Shown: one piece after another, positions 1-9,180 of the stretch
Numbering within the stretch: the stretch's first letter is position 1
How the letters are laid out: each line of letters begins with the position of its first letter
Source of the DNA: Gemmatimonadota bacterium
GTDB lineage: Bacteria > Latescibacterota > UBA2968
Direction of reading: 5' to 3'
Assembly: GCA_002727195.1 (NCBI GenBank)
Contig: PBWH01000015.1
Coordinates: forward strand, 117,939-174,810
Length of the DNA stretch: 56,872 nucleotides
Program-made: the position numbers and the translations under genes
Notes under the pieces: generated by a model
The model's database searches: none
The model's input: only the letters and a program-made list of their open reading frames with translations
Told to the model about the DNA's origin: nothing

Positions 1-900
1 ACAATCAAGATCGGCATTATGGATGAGGAACGGCGCACCACGATCAACCTCAAGGCCGCCATCAACGAGGCCCGCGAGCGGATCATCTTCATCAACACGG
101 GCTTCCTCGATCGCACCGGAGACGAGATCCACACGAGCGTCGAAGCCGGCGCCTTCCTGCCCAAGCCGGAAATCAAGGGTCACAAGTTCATGTCCGCCTA
201 TGAGGATTGGAACGTGGACGTCGGTCTTGAAGTGTCCCTTCCCGGCCACGGCCAGATCGGCAAAGGAATGTGGGCCATGCCCGACCACATGAAGGAGATG
301 GTCGACACCAAGGCCGGACACCCGCAGTCGGGTGCCACCTGCGCCTGGGTCCCCTCCCCGACAGCTGCAACGCTCCACGCCATCCACTACCACCAGGTCA
401 GCGTCTCAGACCGTCAGGGCGAGTTGTCCTCTCGCGGTCGCGCCAGCCTGGACGACATCCTCACCCCACCTCTGCTCGATCGTGAGTTGAGCGATGAGGA
501 CAGGCAGAAGGAACTCGACAACAACGCTCAGGGGATCCTGGGCTACGTTGTCCGCTGGATCGACTCCGGTGTCGGATGCTCCAAGGTCCCGGACATCAAC
601 AACGTCGGCCTGATGGAAGACCGCGCCACGCTCAGGATCTCGAGCCAGCACGTCGCCAACTGGCTGCACCACGGCCTCCTGACCCGAGAACAGATCATCG
701 AGACGTTCAAGCGCATGGCCGCCGTCGTTGACGAGCAGAACGCCGGCGACCCGAGCTACACGAACATGGCCCCCGACTTCGACAATAGCATCGCCTTCCA
801 GGCCGCGCTCGACCTCGTCTTCGAAGGCCGCACCATATCGAACGGCTACACCGAGCCCGTTCTCCACCGCCGCCGCCGCGAAGCCAAAGCAAACGGCTAA
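1..900 (+). CDS. glcB: Malate synthase G, C-terminal part (5' end outside window)
   Basis: Reading is open from base 1 ([12 protein letters not shown]) and ends at TAA 898-900, so about 299 C-terminal codons of a protein usually near 720 residues are present. Malate synthase condenses glyoxylate with acetyl-CoA to malate in the glyoxylate bypass, in the cytoplasm. The isoform G barrel is recognisable from '[11 protein letters not shown]', '[17 protein letters not shown]', '[11 protein letters not shown]' and '[17 protein letters not shown]'; the C-terminal helical plug follows. Isoform A has a different sequence here, so G is secure. No downstream partner is co-oriented closely enough to be an obvious operon member; the next gene is a secreted protein 78 bases on. 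The ATG at 19 is internal. Confidence 0.96.
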   Translation, partial: TIKIGIMDEERRTTINLKAAINEARERIIFINTGFLDRTGDEIHTSVEAGAFLPKPEIKGHKFMSAYEDWNVDVGLEVSLPGHGQIGKGMWAMPDHMKEMVDTKAGHPQSGATCAWVPSPTAATLHAIHYHQVSVSDRQGELSSRGRASLDDILTPPLLDRELSDEDRQKELDNNAQGILGYVVRWIDSGVGCSKVPDINNVGLMEDRATLRISSQHVANWLHHGLLTREQIIETFKRMAAVVDEQNAGDPSYTNMAPDFDNSIAFQAALDLVFEGRTISNGYTEPVLHRRRREAKANG

Positions 901-911
901 CCCGCCAGCGT

Positions 912-935
912 GTCACCCTGAGCGGAGTCGAAGGG
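912..935. repeat. Interspersed intergenic repeat of the 'CCTGAGCGGAGTCGAAGG' type
   Basis: The spacer after malate synthase carries 'CCTGAGCGGAGTCGAAGGG', a short repeat type seen between genes in many bacterial genomes, where it is often mistranslated as a 'HPERS' peptide. A diverged relative lies near 36441. It is not coding here. Confidence 0.6.
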
Positions 936-978
936 CGGCTCGCGGCGATTAGGGGACGGATTCCATCTAGGCTACCCT

Positions 979-3009
979 TTGACCATCCATCTCATAGCAG
1001 CACTCCTGCTCCTGGCGTCCGCCACCCACGCCCTGACCCCGGAGCAGTCCGACCTCATCAACAAGGCGGGCAACAGCTCCGTCGAAGTCGAGCGCTACGA
1101 ACACCTGATCTCGCTGTCGCAACTGACCGACCTCGACCCCCAGCTGAACTCAGACCTGGCAAAACTGCTCCCAGCTGTAGATCTCTGGGCGAACGAGCGC
1201 GAACACTGGCAACACGAGAACCGTCGCGTTCGCCGCAGATTCCTCAGCGGCTACTATTCTCAGAACTATCCGCCCGAAATTCAGAAAGACTCCCCGCTGT
1301 ATCCTATCTGGGCGATGTATCGCGGCCGAATGAAGATTCAACAGCCGATCCAGAGCGGGAACCTGAAGAGCGATCCGGTCAAACGTGCTGAATACTATGG
1401 TGAAGGTCGTCGGCTACTCAGGATCGCAAAACAGGCATTCCCCGAGAACAGATTAGTCCGGATGTATCTGGACGAGACGTTCCCGTGGCCGGTCCTCAAT
1501 CCCGTCGACCGGGACGCTCCAGAGTGGGCCAATCTGCAGCGAGAAACACTCGAAAAGCTCAGACACATCATCGTCTGGTGGATCGAGACTCGTCAGGCGC
1601 CCGATGGGTCGCTCGGTGGCGGCTGGGGTGACGACGTCGAGATCTGGCGTACGTGGACGCCTGTCCTGATCGGCTTCGAAGACTCAGTCGTCGTTCAGGG
1701 TCAGACCAACATCGCCGAGGGCCTTTTCTCACAACCGCACATGGAAAGCGGCTATACGTCCAGGATGACGGACGTCGAGCACACGGGTGAGGACTCGGGC
1801 GACACAAACACGTCGATGATGCACCTGCGGCCGGATGACCCGATCTGGCAGCAGCGTGCGCTACGCATCTTTGAACTCTACCGGGACTTGTGGTCCGGCC
1901 GGAACGAGCGCGGCCAACTCCAGTTCAGGAGCACCTACTTCACCGCGACCGAAGTCAGCGATTCTTCACAGCTGGCCTGCGACACGGTATATCACCCCCG
2001 GGCCGTCCAACCTTCGTTGCTTTACTGGCAGCGTACAGCTGACCCGGAAATGACTCGCGTCTTCTCAGACTGGATCCGAACGTGGGTCGACGCCACGTCC
2101 CGCTCGGAACGAGGCAAGCCAGCCGGAATCATCCCTTCCGCGATCCATTGGCCAAATGGCGACATCGGAGGCCTGGGCGAGCACTGGTGGGATCCGCAGA
2201 ACCACAGCGAGCCGACCCTCTATCGCTGGCCCAGCGCGATGGGAATGATGACCAACACCATGCTGCTCGCCAGCCACATGACGGGCGACGCTTCGTTCCT
2301 CGATCCCGTCCGCTCAATGGCTGAAGCACGGGCACGATACCTGAAGAATCCCGTCGAGAACCCTGAGCCCGGGACAGAGGCCTGGTGCGCGTCCCGAATG
2401 GGTATCGCGCCCACCCTCGCCAAGTACCGGCAGTTGACGGGCGATCCTGAATTCGACGATCTGCTCATGAAGGACGCAAACGGCTATGTCCGTTTCCGCC
2501 TGACCGGCGACCGTTCGCATTTGGTCGAGGGACTCGACCGATCCGCGGCCGCCTTCCGGATCAACCGCGCCTCGTATATGGAAGAGGTTCGCTGGACTGA
2601 CCGTCAGCTTGCGTTCAACGGCAACTACGCCAACGACTATGCGGACCCAACGTTACCGAGACCGAACCTGTCGGCACTATACGCGTCGGTCACGGGCGAC
2701 TTCGGTGGCGCCCTCTACTTCCCTATGAACACCGTCCGCTGGAAGACACACTCCCGCGACATCGGCGCGCTCGTCACGTCGGCGGGCAAAGCCAACTTCC
2801 AGGCAGAGCTTTACCACTTCGGCCCAGAGCGCCGGGACATGGGCGCAGAACTCTACCTGCTCGACTCAGGCGAGTATGAGATGACACTGACCAATACAGT
2901 GACGGGGACCTCGACGTCTTCGACCATCACGGTATCCGGCCCCCGTAATGCGGTCAGCTTCTCTCTGGACAGCCGCCAACTCCACACGCTGTCTCTCCGT
3001 AGACAGTGA
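979..3009 (+). CDS. Large secreted protein of unknown function, probable alpha/alpha-barrel
   Basis: A 676-residue protein starting at TTG 979; no ATG gives a better signal peptide. Residues 1-19 form a signal peptide (hydrophobic 'LIAALLLLASA', cleavage probably after T-H-A), so it is exported. No cysteine-rich or repeat region and no transmembrane segment follow. The body is helical and aromatic-rich with conserved-looking blocks 'DGSLGGGWGDDVEIWRTW' near residue 208 and 'GEHWWDPQNHSEPTLYRW' near 400, which together look like the substrate face of an (alpha/alpha) toroid as in polysaccharide lyases and glycosidases. The C-terminal 60 residues look like a small beta domain. I cannot name a family. 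Its position just before two heparinase II/III-like genes suggests a role in acidic polysaccharide breakdown; this is inference. Confidence 0.8.
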   Translation: MTIHLIAALLLLASATHALTPEQSDLINKAGNSSVEVERYEHLISLSQLTDLDPQLNSDLAKLLPAVDLWANEREHWQHENRRVRRRFLSGYYSQNYPPEIQKDSPLYPIWAMYRGRMKIQQPIQSGNLKSDPVKRAEYYGEGRRLLRIAKQAFPENRLVRMYLDETFPWPVLNPVDRDAPEWANLQRETLEKLRHIIVWWIETRQAPDGSLGGGWGDDVEIWRTWTPVLIGFEDSVVVQGQTNIAEGLFSQPHMESGYTSRMTDVEHTGEDSGDTNTSMMHLRPDDPIWQQRALRIFELYRDLWSGRNERGQLQFRSTYFTATEVSDSSQLACDTVYHPRAVQPSLLYWQRTADPEMTRVFSDWIRTWVDATSRSERGKPAGIIPSAIHWPNGDIGGLGEHWWDPQNHSEPTLYRWPSAMGMMTNTMLLASHMTGDASFLDPVRSMAEARARYLKNPVENPEPGTEAWCASRMGIAPTLAKYRQLTGDPEFDDLLMKDANGYVRFRLTGDRSHLVEGLDRSAAAFRINRASYMEEVRWTDRQLAFNGNYANDYADPTLPRPNLSALYASVTGDFGGALYFPMNTVRWKTHSRDIGALVTSAGKANFQAELYHFGPERRDMGAELYLLDSGEYEMTLTNTVTGTSTSSTITVSGPRNAVSFSLDSRQLHTLSLRRQ

Positions 3010-3090
3010 AGTTTTCAGTCACCTGACCTCCGTAGCTTGCCTGACCGCCATAACCTTGGCGACGGCGGTAGCGGAGGAGGATCGATCCCA

Positions 3091-4971
3091 ATGCTTTCCC
3101 AACGATACAACGCCACGCTCCCTGGCCTGCTGATCGATCACGATCACTGGCATCCGCATCCCACGGCCTCCGAACGAGACGCCTGGTCGGCTTATCCCGC
3201 ACCGCTTCGTCGTGCCCACATCCAGCGCGGGGAGAAAGCATCCGAGTACGGCTGGCCGGTCCCCACCGCTACGTTCTTCCTCGACTTTCAGCGAACGGGA
3301 AACCGGAGTCGCTGGCAGAAGCAGATCCGCGACACCCGTCGCCAGACACTGGCCGACCTCTTACTGGCGGAATGTTTCGAGGGGCAGGGCCGCTTCATTG
3401 ATCCCATCATCGATGGCATCTGGGCCACCTGCGAAGAAACCTTCTGGGGTGTGCCGGCGCATATGAGCCGGCAGAAGGCCGGCGTCGGGCTCCCCGACGT
3501 CGAGGAACCGGTTGTTGAGCTCTTTTCCGCCGAAGCGGCGTCCCTGCTCGCCTGGACACTCTACCTCCTAGACGAGCAGCTCGACGAACAGTCGCGGCTG
3601 ATCGCGGACCGGATCCGCCTTGAAATCGACCGGCGCATCCTGACTCCCTGTCTCGAGCGCGATTTCAACTGGATGGGGTTCAACAACACGGGCAGGCGGG
3701 TCAACAACTGGAACCCGTGGATCATCTCGAACTGGCTCACCTGCGCGCTCATCATCGAAACCGACATCGACCGACGGACTCGCCTGGTCTCACGCGCAAT
3801 CGAAGCCCTCGACAACTTCATCGACCCGTATCCGCACGACGGTGGATGCGACGAGGGCCCCGGCTACTGGAATCACGCCGGCGGCGCCCTCTTCGACTGC
3901 CTGGAGATCCTGCATAACGCTTCGGACGGGCGGATTGATGTCTATGACGACCCGAAGATCCAGGAGATCGGTCGGTTCCCGTATCGGACCCAGATCCACG
4001 AGAACTACTTCGTCAACTTCGCCGATGCGGCTGCCCGGATCAGCCTCCCGCCAGCCCTCACGTTCGGCTATGGGAAGCGCATCAACGATGCCGACCTGAT
4101 GGCCATCGGCGCCTGGAGCGCGGACCGGGCGAACATCCTCGAGGAAGGCCTGACCGACAGCCTGGGGCGCCAACTCCGATCGCTCACGGTGATCGATGAA
4201 CTCCTGGGGGCAGGAGGTCGTACACCGCTCCCCCGCTCCACATGGCTCTCCGACATCGAGGTCTACTGTGCCCGTGATACTGCCGGCACGTCGTCCGGAC
4301 TGTTCGTCGCCGGAAAGGGTGGCAACAACGAGGAAAGCCATAACCACAACGACATCGGAAGCTACGTCGTCTACATCGACGGTAAACCCCTGATCGTCGA
4401 CATCGGTGTCGAAGACTATACGGCCAAGACATTTGGTCCCGACCGATACGACATCTGGACCATGAACTCCAGCCACCACACGCTCCCGACGATCAACGGG
4501 ACACAGCAGGCACCGGGTCCCGAATATCTGGCAACAGATGCCGCCTTTTCTGATGACGAGGGCAGCACACGGTTCAGCTGCGACATCGGATCCGCCTATC
4601 CTGACGAGGCAGGCGTGACATCGTGGAATCGCGAAGTCCTTTTCGAGCGTGGCAGCACAATCATAGTGGAAGACACGTTCGAGTTGAGCCGTGCAGACTC
4701 ACTCGAGTGGAACGCCATGACCCCCTCTTCCGTTCGCATCGAACCTGGAGTTGTTCACCTGGACGAAGCGCCCCTCGAGCTTGGCGGGACCTCAGCAACA
4801 GGTCAGATCCTCTACGATGACGCATTCCTCCACGTCACGCTCGACACCTACCCGCTCGCCAAGGTCAGTTTCAAACGGGGCAACCCCTGGGGCGACAAAC
4901 TGACTCGTATCCGCCTCGTCGCCAAATCCGTTCCCGCTACCGGCTCCACGAGAATGGTCATCTCCCGCTAG
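3091..4971 (+). CDS. Heparinase II/III-like protein, apparently cytoplasmic paralogue
   Basis: 626 residues from ATG 3091, chosen because GGAGGAGG lies at 3073-3080, ten bases upstream; reading is open back to 3037 but that stretch looks non-coding. No signal peptide is visible. An N-terminal alpha/alpha-barrel carries 'GRRVNNWNPWI' and 'DGGCDEGPGYW'; the C-terminal heparinase II/III beta-sandwich starts near residue 405 with the His-rich motif 'ESHNHNDIGSYVVY' and 'SSHHTLPTINGT'. Family members cleave uronate-containing polysaccharides such as heparin or alginate by beta-elimination. It is a close paralogue of the gene at 5098-7035, sharing these motifs and overall length, but lacks the leader. 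Substrate cannot be told from sequence. Confidence 0.9.
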   Translation: MLSQRYNATLPGLLIDHDHWHPHPTASERDAWSAYPAPLRRAHIQRGEKASEYGWPVPTATFFLDFQRTGNRSRWQKQIRDTRRQTLADLLLAECFEGQGRFIDPIIDGIWATCEETFWGVPAHMSRQKAGVGLPDVEEPVVELFSAEAASLLAWTLYLLDEQLDEQSRLIADRIRLEIDRRILTPCLERDFNWMGFNNTGRRVNNWNPWIISNWLTCALIIETDIDRRTRLVSRAIEALDNFIDPYPHDGGCDEGPGYWNHAGGALFDCLEILHNASDGRIDVYDDPKIQEIGRFPYRTQIHENYFVNFADAAARISLPPALTFGYGKRINDADLMAIGAWSADRANILEEGLTDSLGRQLRSLTVIDELLGAGGRTPLPRSTWLSDIEVYCARDTAGTSSGLFVAGKGGNNEESHNHNDIGSYVVYIDGKPLIVDIGVEDYTAKTFGPDRYDIWTMNSSHHTLPTINGTQQAPGPEYLATDAAFSDDEGSTRFSCDIGSAYPDEAGVTSWNREVLFERGSTIIVEDTFELSRADSLEWNAMTPSSVRIEPGVVHLDEAPLELGGTSATGQILYDDAFLHVTLDTYPLAKVSFKRGNPWGDKLTRIRLVAKSVPATGSTRMVISR

Positions 4972-5002
4972 TCCCCTTCTGTTTTAAGGACGATGGTTCT
5001 CC

Positions 5003-5025
5003 CCTCTCCCATTGAATGGGAGAGG
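5003..5025. repeat. Perfect 23-base inverted repeat (CCTCTCCCATT / AATGGGAGAGG)
   Basis: Two 11-base arms around a single G, followed by 'GCTCGGAGAGCGCGGGTGG'-like sequence. It sits between the two heparinase-like genes upstream of the second signal peptide. This resembles intergenic 'CCCTCTCCC' elements dispersed in many bacterial genomes; with a one-base centre it cannot form a normal RNA hairpin loop at the apex. Confidence 0.65.
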
Positions 5026-5097
5026 ACGGCTCCGCCTAAGCTCGGAGAGCGCGGGTGGAGTCAGGTAAGGGCCAAAACGCACACGAGATCTCTAACA

Positions 5098-7035
5098 ATG
5101 ATAAAAACACTACTCATCCTCCTCTTCCTGACCGTTCCACTCCACGCCGAGGACCAGCGCAACATCCTGACCGGCCGCGTAACACAGGAACTTCTCCAGG
5201 ATCTCATCACCCCACTCGAAGACTTCAGACCCTTCCCAAAAGCGAGCAACCGGGCCACGTGGCAGAACCTTCCGGAGCCCCTCCGCAAACGGTATATCCG
5301 AAATGGCGAAAGAAGCCTGGACTTCGAGTGGCCGAACCTGCCGGCCTCCGTGTATCTCGAGTTCGACCGGGTCGGAAATCGGAGCAACTACGAGAGTATC
5401 GCAGGACGTCGCCGCCGCGCGCTGATGAACCTCGTCATGGCTGAGGTCATCGAAGGGAAAGGCAGATTCCTCGACCAGATTGTCAACGGTGTGTGGGCAA
5501 CGTGTGAGGAAACATCGTGGGTGATCCCTGCCCACATCCATCTGCAGAAAGCAGGCGTTGGCCTGGCCGATGTGAATAATCAGGTTGTCGATTTGTTCGC
5601 TGCAGAGACGGGCGCGTCACTCGCGTGGACGCACTACCTGCTCGGCGATCAGCTTGCGCAGGTGTCACCCCTTATCCCTGAACGGATCCTTTCCGAAATC
5701 GATCGCCGCATCCTCTCGCCCAACCTCGAGACGGACCACTTCTGGTGGATGGGCTTCCCGGATCGACGCGTCAACAACTGGAACCCGTGGATCAACACCA
5801 ACTGGCTGACCTGCGTGCTCCTCACTGAGCAGGACCCCGACCAACGGATCGACGCGATCCACAAAACGATGCGCAGCGTGGAGAACTTCCTGAACCACTA
5901 TCCGGCCGACGGCGGATGTGACGAGGGACCGGGCTATTGGAACGTGGCCGGTGGCAGACTCTTCGATTACCTCGAATTCTTACGCGTTGCGTCTTCAGGT
6001 CAGCTCTCTTACTACGACCACGACCTGATCAAGGCCATCGGCAGCTATGTCTACAAAGCCCATATCCACGAGCGATATGTGGTCAACTTTGCCGACGCCG
6101 GAGCAAAGACAACCATCGCCGGTGAAATGGTCTACCGGTATGGGAAGCGGATCAACGATCCGACGATGATGGCCTTTGGCTCCTGGGCAGTGCACAGGCG
6201 GGATCCGATCAAGCGAGGCGTCGGCGGAAACCTGTCGCGCCAGCTCTTCTCGATGTTCGAGCTTCAGGAGATGTATGACGCCCCCGCCTCGCAACCCTAC
6301 CTGCGCGACGCCTGGCTCCCCGACATCCAGGTCATGGGCGCCAGATCTACCGCCGGATCACCCGAGGGCTGGTATGTGGCAGCCAAGGGGGGACACAACA
6401 ACGAAAGCCATAACCACAACGACGTGGGAAGCTTCATCGTCTACATCGACGGCTATCCCGCCCTCATCGACGTGGGAGTGGAACGCTATCGCAGACAAAC
6501 CTTCAGCGGCGACCGATACAAGATCTGGACCATGCAGTCGGCCTACCACAACCTGCCGACGGTCAATGGTGTCATGCAGAAGAACGGTAGAAAGTATCGC
6601 GCCGAGGACGTACGGTACGAGGAACAGGAAGGCTACGTCCAGCTGAGCCAGAACATCGCCGGGGCATACCCGGAGGAAGCGGGAATCGAGGAATGGAACC
6701 GGACGATCCGTCTCGACCGGACAAATGGCGTTTCGCTGACTGACGACTATAAGCTCGAACGAGCGGACAACCTGTCGTTCAGCTTCATGACGCCATACCC
6801 GTCGTTGGTCGAAGGAGGTCGTGTATCTGTTTCAGGTATCCCGAAGGATGAGGAGAACACTGTCACCTTCGCGATCGGCTTCGATGAAGCACAGTTAGCG
6901 GCGACCGTAGAAGAAATCGCCCTGGATGATCGGAACCTGCAACGCACCTGGGGCGACAAGCTCTACCGAATCCTGTTCACCCACCGAACCAACCCGACCA
7001 CCGATCGAATCACCTTCAACATCACCCGCCCTTGA
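5098..7035 (+). CDS. Heparinase II/III-like protein, secreted paralogue
   Basis: 645 residues from ATG 5098. Reading is open further upstream to 4993, but this ATG gives a clear signal peptide ('IKTLLILLFLTVPLHA', cleavage before E-D), and the upstream stretch is the intergenic inverted repeat. Layout matches the 3091 paralogue: helical barrel with 'RRVNNWNPWI' and 'DGGCDEGPGYW', then the heparinase II/III domain with 'ESHNHNDVGSFIVY' near residue 435 and 'SAYHNLPTVNGV'. Acts outside the cytoplasm on an unidentified acidic polysaccharide by predicted lyase chemistry. The tandem pair with one exported and one apparently cytoplasmic copy suggests sequential polymer then oligomer cleavage (inference). 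Confidence 0.92.
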   Translation: MIKTLLILLFLTVPLHAEDQRNILTGRVTQELLQDLITPLEDFRPFPKASNRATWQNLPEPLRKRYIRNGERSLDFEWPNLPASVYLEFDRVGNRSNYESIAGRRRRALMNLVMAEVIEGKGRFLDQIVNGVWATCEETSWVIPAHIHLQKAGVGLADVNNQVVDLFAAETGASLAWTHYLLGDQLAQVSPLIPERILSEIDRRILSPNLETDHFWWMGFPDRRVNNWNPWINTNWLTCVLLTEQDPDQRIDAIHKTMRSVENFLNHYPADGGCDEGPGYWNVAGGRLFDYLEFLRVASSGQLSYYDHDLIKAIGSYVYKAHIHERYVVNFADAGAKTTIAGEMVYRYGKRINDPTMMAFGSWAVHRRDPIKRGVGGNLSRQLFSMFELQEMYDAPASQPYLRDAWLPDIQVMGARSTAGSPEGWYVAAKGGHNNESHNHNDVGSFIVYIDGYPALIDVGVERYRRQTFSGDRYKIWTMQSAYHNLPTVNGVMQKNGRKYRAEDVRYEEQEGYVQLSQNIAGAYPEEAGIEEWNRTIRLDRTNGVSLTDDYKLERADNLSFSFMTPYPSLVEGGRVSVSGIPKDEENTVTFAIGFDEAQLAATVEEIALDDRNLQRTWGDKLYRILFTHRTNPTTDRITFNITRP

Positions 7036-7100
7036 ACTGGCTCCTCAATCTTCTTTCTCAACCCACCTCCGCCAAGGGATTCGGCGCGGCAGGGCACCCA

Positions 7101-8204
7101 TCAATCCAAGAGGGCTTTCCGTACGGCATCGTGGAATGCGGGCCTTAACCCCCTGATTCCCCAGTTGTCGCGTGTCGGGTGAACGCGGTTCGTCAACAGC
7201 ACCACCGCCAGATCCGCCTCCGGATCGACCCAGATCGATGTTCCAGTGAATCCAAGGATTCCGTGTGACGTCGGTGAGAAGTGGTTGCCAGAAGTGCTCC
7301 CGCTGGACGAGACGGTATCCCAACCTAGTGCCCACGTACTCTCCGGGATGAACCCGACCCGTGTCCGGAACAGTTTCACCGTATCGGGTTTGAGAATACG
7401 CTGGCCATACAGGCTGCCCTCGTTCAACCACAGTCGCGTGTATGCCGCCGTGTTCACGACGGTCGAAAACAGACCGGCGTGTGGCGCCACCCCACCCATT
7501 ACGGCCGCGTTCTCATCGTGCACTTCCCCGTGAACGAGTCGACCTCGCCACTGTCGATCATCCTCGTTCGGCACGATCCTGGACTGGTTCTCCACACTCG
7601 GGCAGAACACCGTCTCGTACACTCGGAGCGGCTCCCGGATGTGGTCCCGGAACAGCTCATTCAGCGGCGCACCACCGACCGCTTCCAGGACGCAGCCAAG
7701 CAGGATGTATCCCATATCGCTGTAGACAGCGCGGGTCAGGGGTTCGTACTCCAGCGCCATCGACTTGACCGCGTCTTCCACTTCCCGCTTATCGATCAAC
7801 TGCTTGTAGAGGTGAACGTGTGCGGGCAGACCGCTGCAGTGGGAAAGCAACGCCCTGGGCGTGACGCGGCCATCGAGCGCACAATCGGTCAGGATGTCTC
7901 GAACCGGCTGGTCGAGATCGAGGTGACCGGAGTCGACGTAGACCCCACAAAGGGTCGCGGTGGCGATCACCTTTGTCACCGAAGCTAGGTCGAACAGGTC
8001 GTCCGGCTTCGTGGTCAGGGCATCTGCATCATAGGTGTGCCCCCCGGCCGCCCACACCGCCAGGGTGTCTGACCTATTCATCACTGCTGCACACGCAGCC
8101 GGCGTGGTGCCGAGCCGGATGTGGTCCAGGAGAACCTGTTCGGCCGACTCAAGCCGCTCTGCGTCGATGCTCCGGTGATAGGACTGAGAAAGCGGGATGT
8201 TCAC
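7101..8204 (-). CDS. Serine hydrolase, beta-lactamase class C / esterase family
   Basis: 367 residues. Penicillin-binding-protein-like motifs are present: the SxxK nucleophile 'SVTK' at residues 75-78, a Y-S-D version of the YxN motif at 161-163, and a C-terminal 'GFTGTSIWVDP' block in place of KTG. These belong to the beta-lactamase-related hydrolase family (esterases, D-amino-acid peptidases, EstB-like), so true beta-lactam hydrolysis should not be assumed. No signal peptide is evident, favouring a cytoplasmic esterase or peptidase. It is transcribed away from the Mut7-C gene, sharing a 120-base divergent promoter region, and converges on the second heparinase-like gene. Confidence 0.92.
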   Translation of the reverse strand: MNIPLSQSYHRSIDAERLESAEQVLLDHIRLGTTPAACAAVMNRSDTLAVWAAGGHTYDADALTTKPDDLFDLASVTKVIATATLCGVYVDSGHLDLDQPVRDILTDCALDGRVTPRALLSHCSGLPAHVHLYKQLIDKREVEDAVKSMALEYEPLTRAVYSDMGYILLGCVLEAVGGAPLNELFRDHIREPLRVYETVFCPSVENQSRIVPNEDDRQWRGRLVHGEVHDENAAVMGGVAPHAGLFSTVVNTAAYTRLWLNEGSLYGQRILKPDTVKLFRTRVGFIPESTWALGWDTVSSSGSTSGNHFSPTSHGILGFTGTSIWVDPEADLAVVLLTNRVHPTRDNWGIRGLRPAFHDAVRKALLD

Positions 8205-8275
8205 GCCCGATCCTCCACTCGCGCAAAGCCAACTCTATGAAGGTTAGATATCACCGACATTCGTCAAATACTGCC

Positions 8276-8304
8276 TTGCCATGATCGGCCGGAGCACGTA
8301 ATTG
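8276..8304 (+). promoter_or_regulatory. Candidate sigma-70-type promoter for Mut7-C/cutA
   Basis: TTGCCA (8276-8281), 17-base spacer, TAATTG (8299-8304), in the divergent spacer. Start of transcription near 8311 would suit either start codon of the Mut7-C gene. Confidence 0.35.
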
Positions 8305-8353
8305 TGAGGGGCTTATCAGAGAAATGTCGGGCCATTTGGGACGGAGTCGATTG

Positions 8354-8848
8354 GTGACGTTTCTGGCTGACTGTATGCTGGGCAAGCTGGCTCGGTGGTT
8401 GCGCATCCTCGGTTACGACACAGTGTACGACAATTTCGCCGCCGATGACGACCTGCTGCGAGTTGCGGGGCAAGAGGGACGCGTTCTGCTCACCCGGGAT
8501 CGCCCGCTGGTTGAGCGAGCAGCTGCGATGGATGACGTGACTTGCATTCACATCGACGCCCTGGACATCGATGACCAGGTCGCTCAAATGGTCGCCGACG
8601 CAAGTATCGACCTGGATCGACCAACCTTCACCCGATGCCTCGAGTGCAACGTGGGGATCGACAGCGTATCCCGTGACGAAGTAGAGGCCGTGGTTCCGCC
8701 GTATGTGCTGCAGACCCGTGACACCTTCTACAGGTGTCCGTCGTGCGAGCGTGTGTACTGGTCCGGTTCGCACACCTCGCGAATGAACGCGAGGATCGAC
8801 GCGTTCAGGGAAGCTGTGTCTCGCGGGAAGGCCGCACAGAATGTCTGA
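8354..8848 (+). CDS. Mut7-C RNase-domain (PIN-like) protein with C-terminal zinc ribbon
   Basis: About 164 residues from GTG 8354, preferred because family members begin just before a 'F-x-x-D-x-M-L-G-K-L-A-R-W-L-R' block and GGGACGGAG lies eight bases upstream; ATG 8324 is the alternative, adding ten residues. The PIN-like nuclease half shows 'ADCMLGKLARWLRILGYDT' and 'GRVLLTRDR', with acidic residues expected to bind metal. The C-terminal half holds two CxxC-type pairs ('CLECN', 'CPSCERVYW') that should bind zinc. Family members are predicted RNases. It overlaps cutA by eight bases, so the two are co-translated. Confidence 0.88.
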   Translation: MTFLADCMLGKLARWLRILGYDTVYDNFAADDDLLRVAGQEGRVLLTRDRPLVERAAAMDDVTCIHIDALDIDDQVAQMVADASIDLDRPTFTRCLECNVGIDSVSRDEVEAVVPPYVLQTRDTFYRCPSCERVYWSGSHTSRMNARIDAFREAVSRGKAAQNV

Positions 8849-9170
8849 GCAGGACATCCGTCTCGTATATATAACGACATCCTCGGAAGAGGAAGGCGCA
8901 CGGATCGCGTCAGCCGTTGTGGAAGAGAGGCTTGCCGCCTGTGCAAACATCGTCCCTCGCATTCGGTCGATCTATCGCTGGCAGGGCAAGGTGGAGGATG
9001 AGGCGGAATCGCTGATTCTGATGAAAACGAGAGCCGACACAGTCCAGAGCCTGATGAATCGCGTCCGGGAGTTGCACACCTACGACGTGCCAGATATCGT
9101 GGCAATCCCCATAAAGGATGGCCACCCACTCTACGTCGAATGGATCCTCGAGAACACGACTGAGGAGTGA
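8841..9170 (+). CDS. cutA: Divalent-cation tolerance protein CutA
   Basis: 109 residues, normal length for CutA, a trimeric PII-like fold protein linked to copper tolerance in E. coli but of uncertain biochemical role. Diagnostic blocks are 'VVEERLAACANIVPRIRSIYRW', recognisable in its parts, 'SLILMKTR' and C-terminal 'HTYDVPDIVAIPI'. ATG 8841 lies inside the end of the Mut7-C gene. A cupin gene follows after ten bases, so all three may share a transcript. Confidence 0.95.
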   Translation: MSEQDIRLVYITTSSEEEGARIASAVVEERLAACANIVPRIRSIYRWQGKVEDEAESLILMKTRADTVQSLMNRVRELHTYDVPDIVAIPIKDGHPLYVEWILENTTEE

Positions 9171-9180
9171 GGAGAACGCA

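Noticed and set aside
7101..8204. Beta-lactamase resistance gene
   Set aside because: YSD and GFTGT replace YxN and KTG, and there is no leader; the broader serine-hydrolase family is the safer call.
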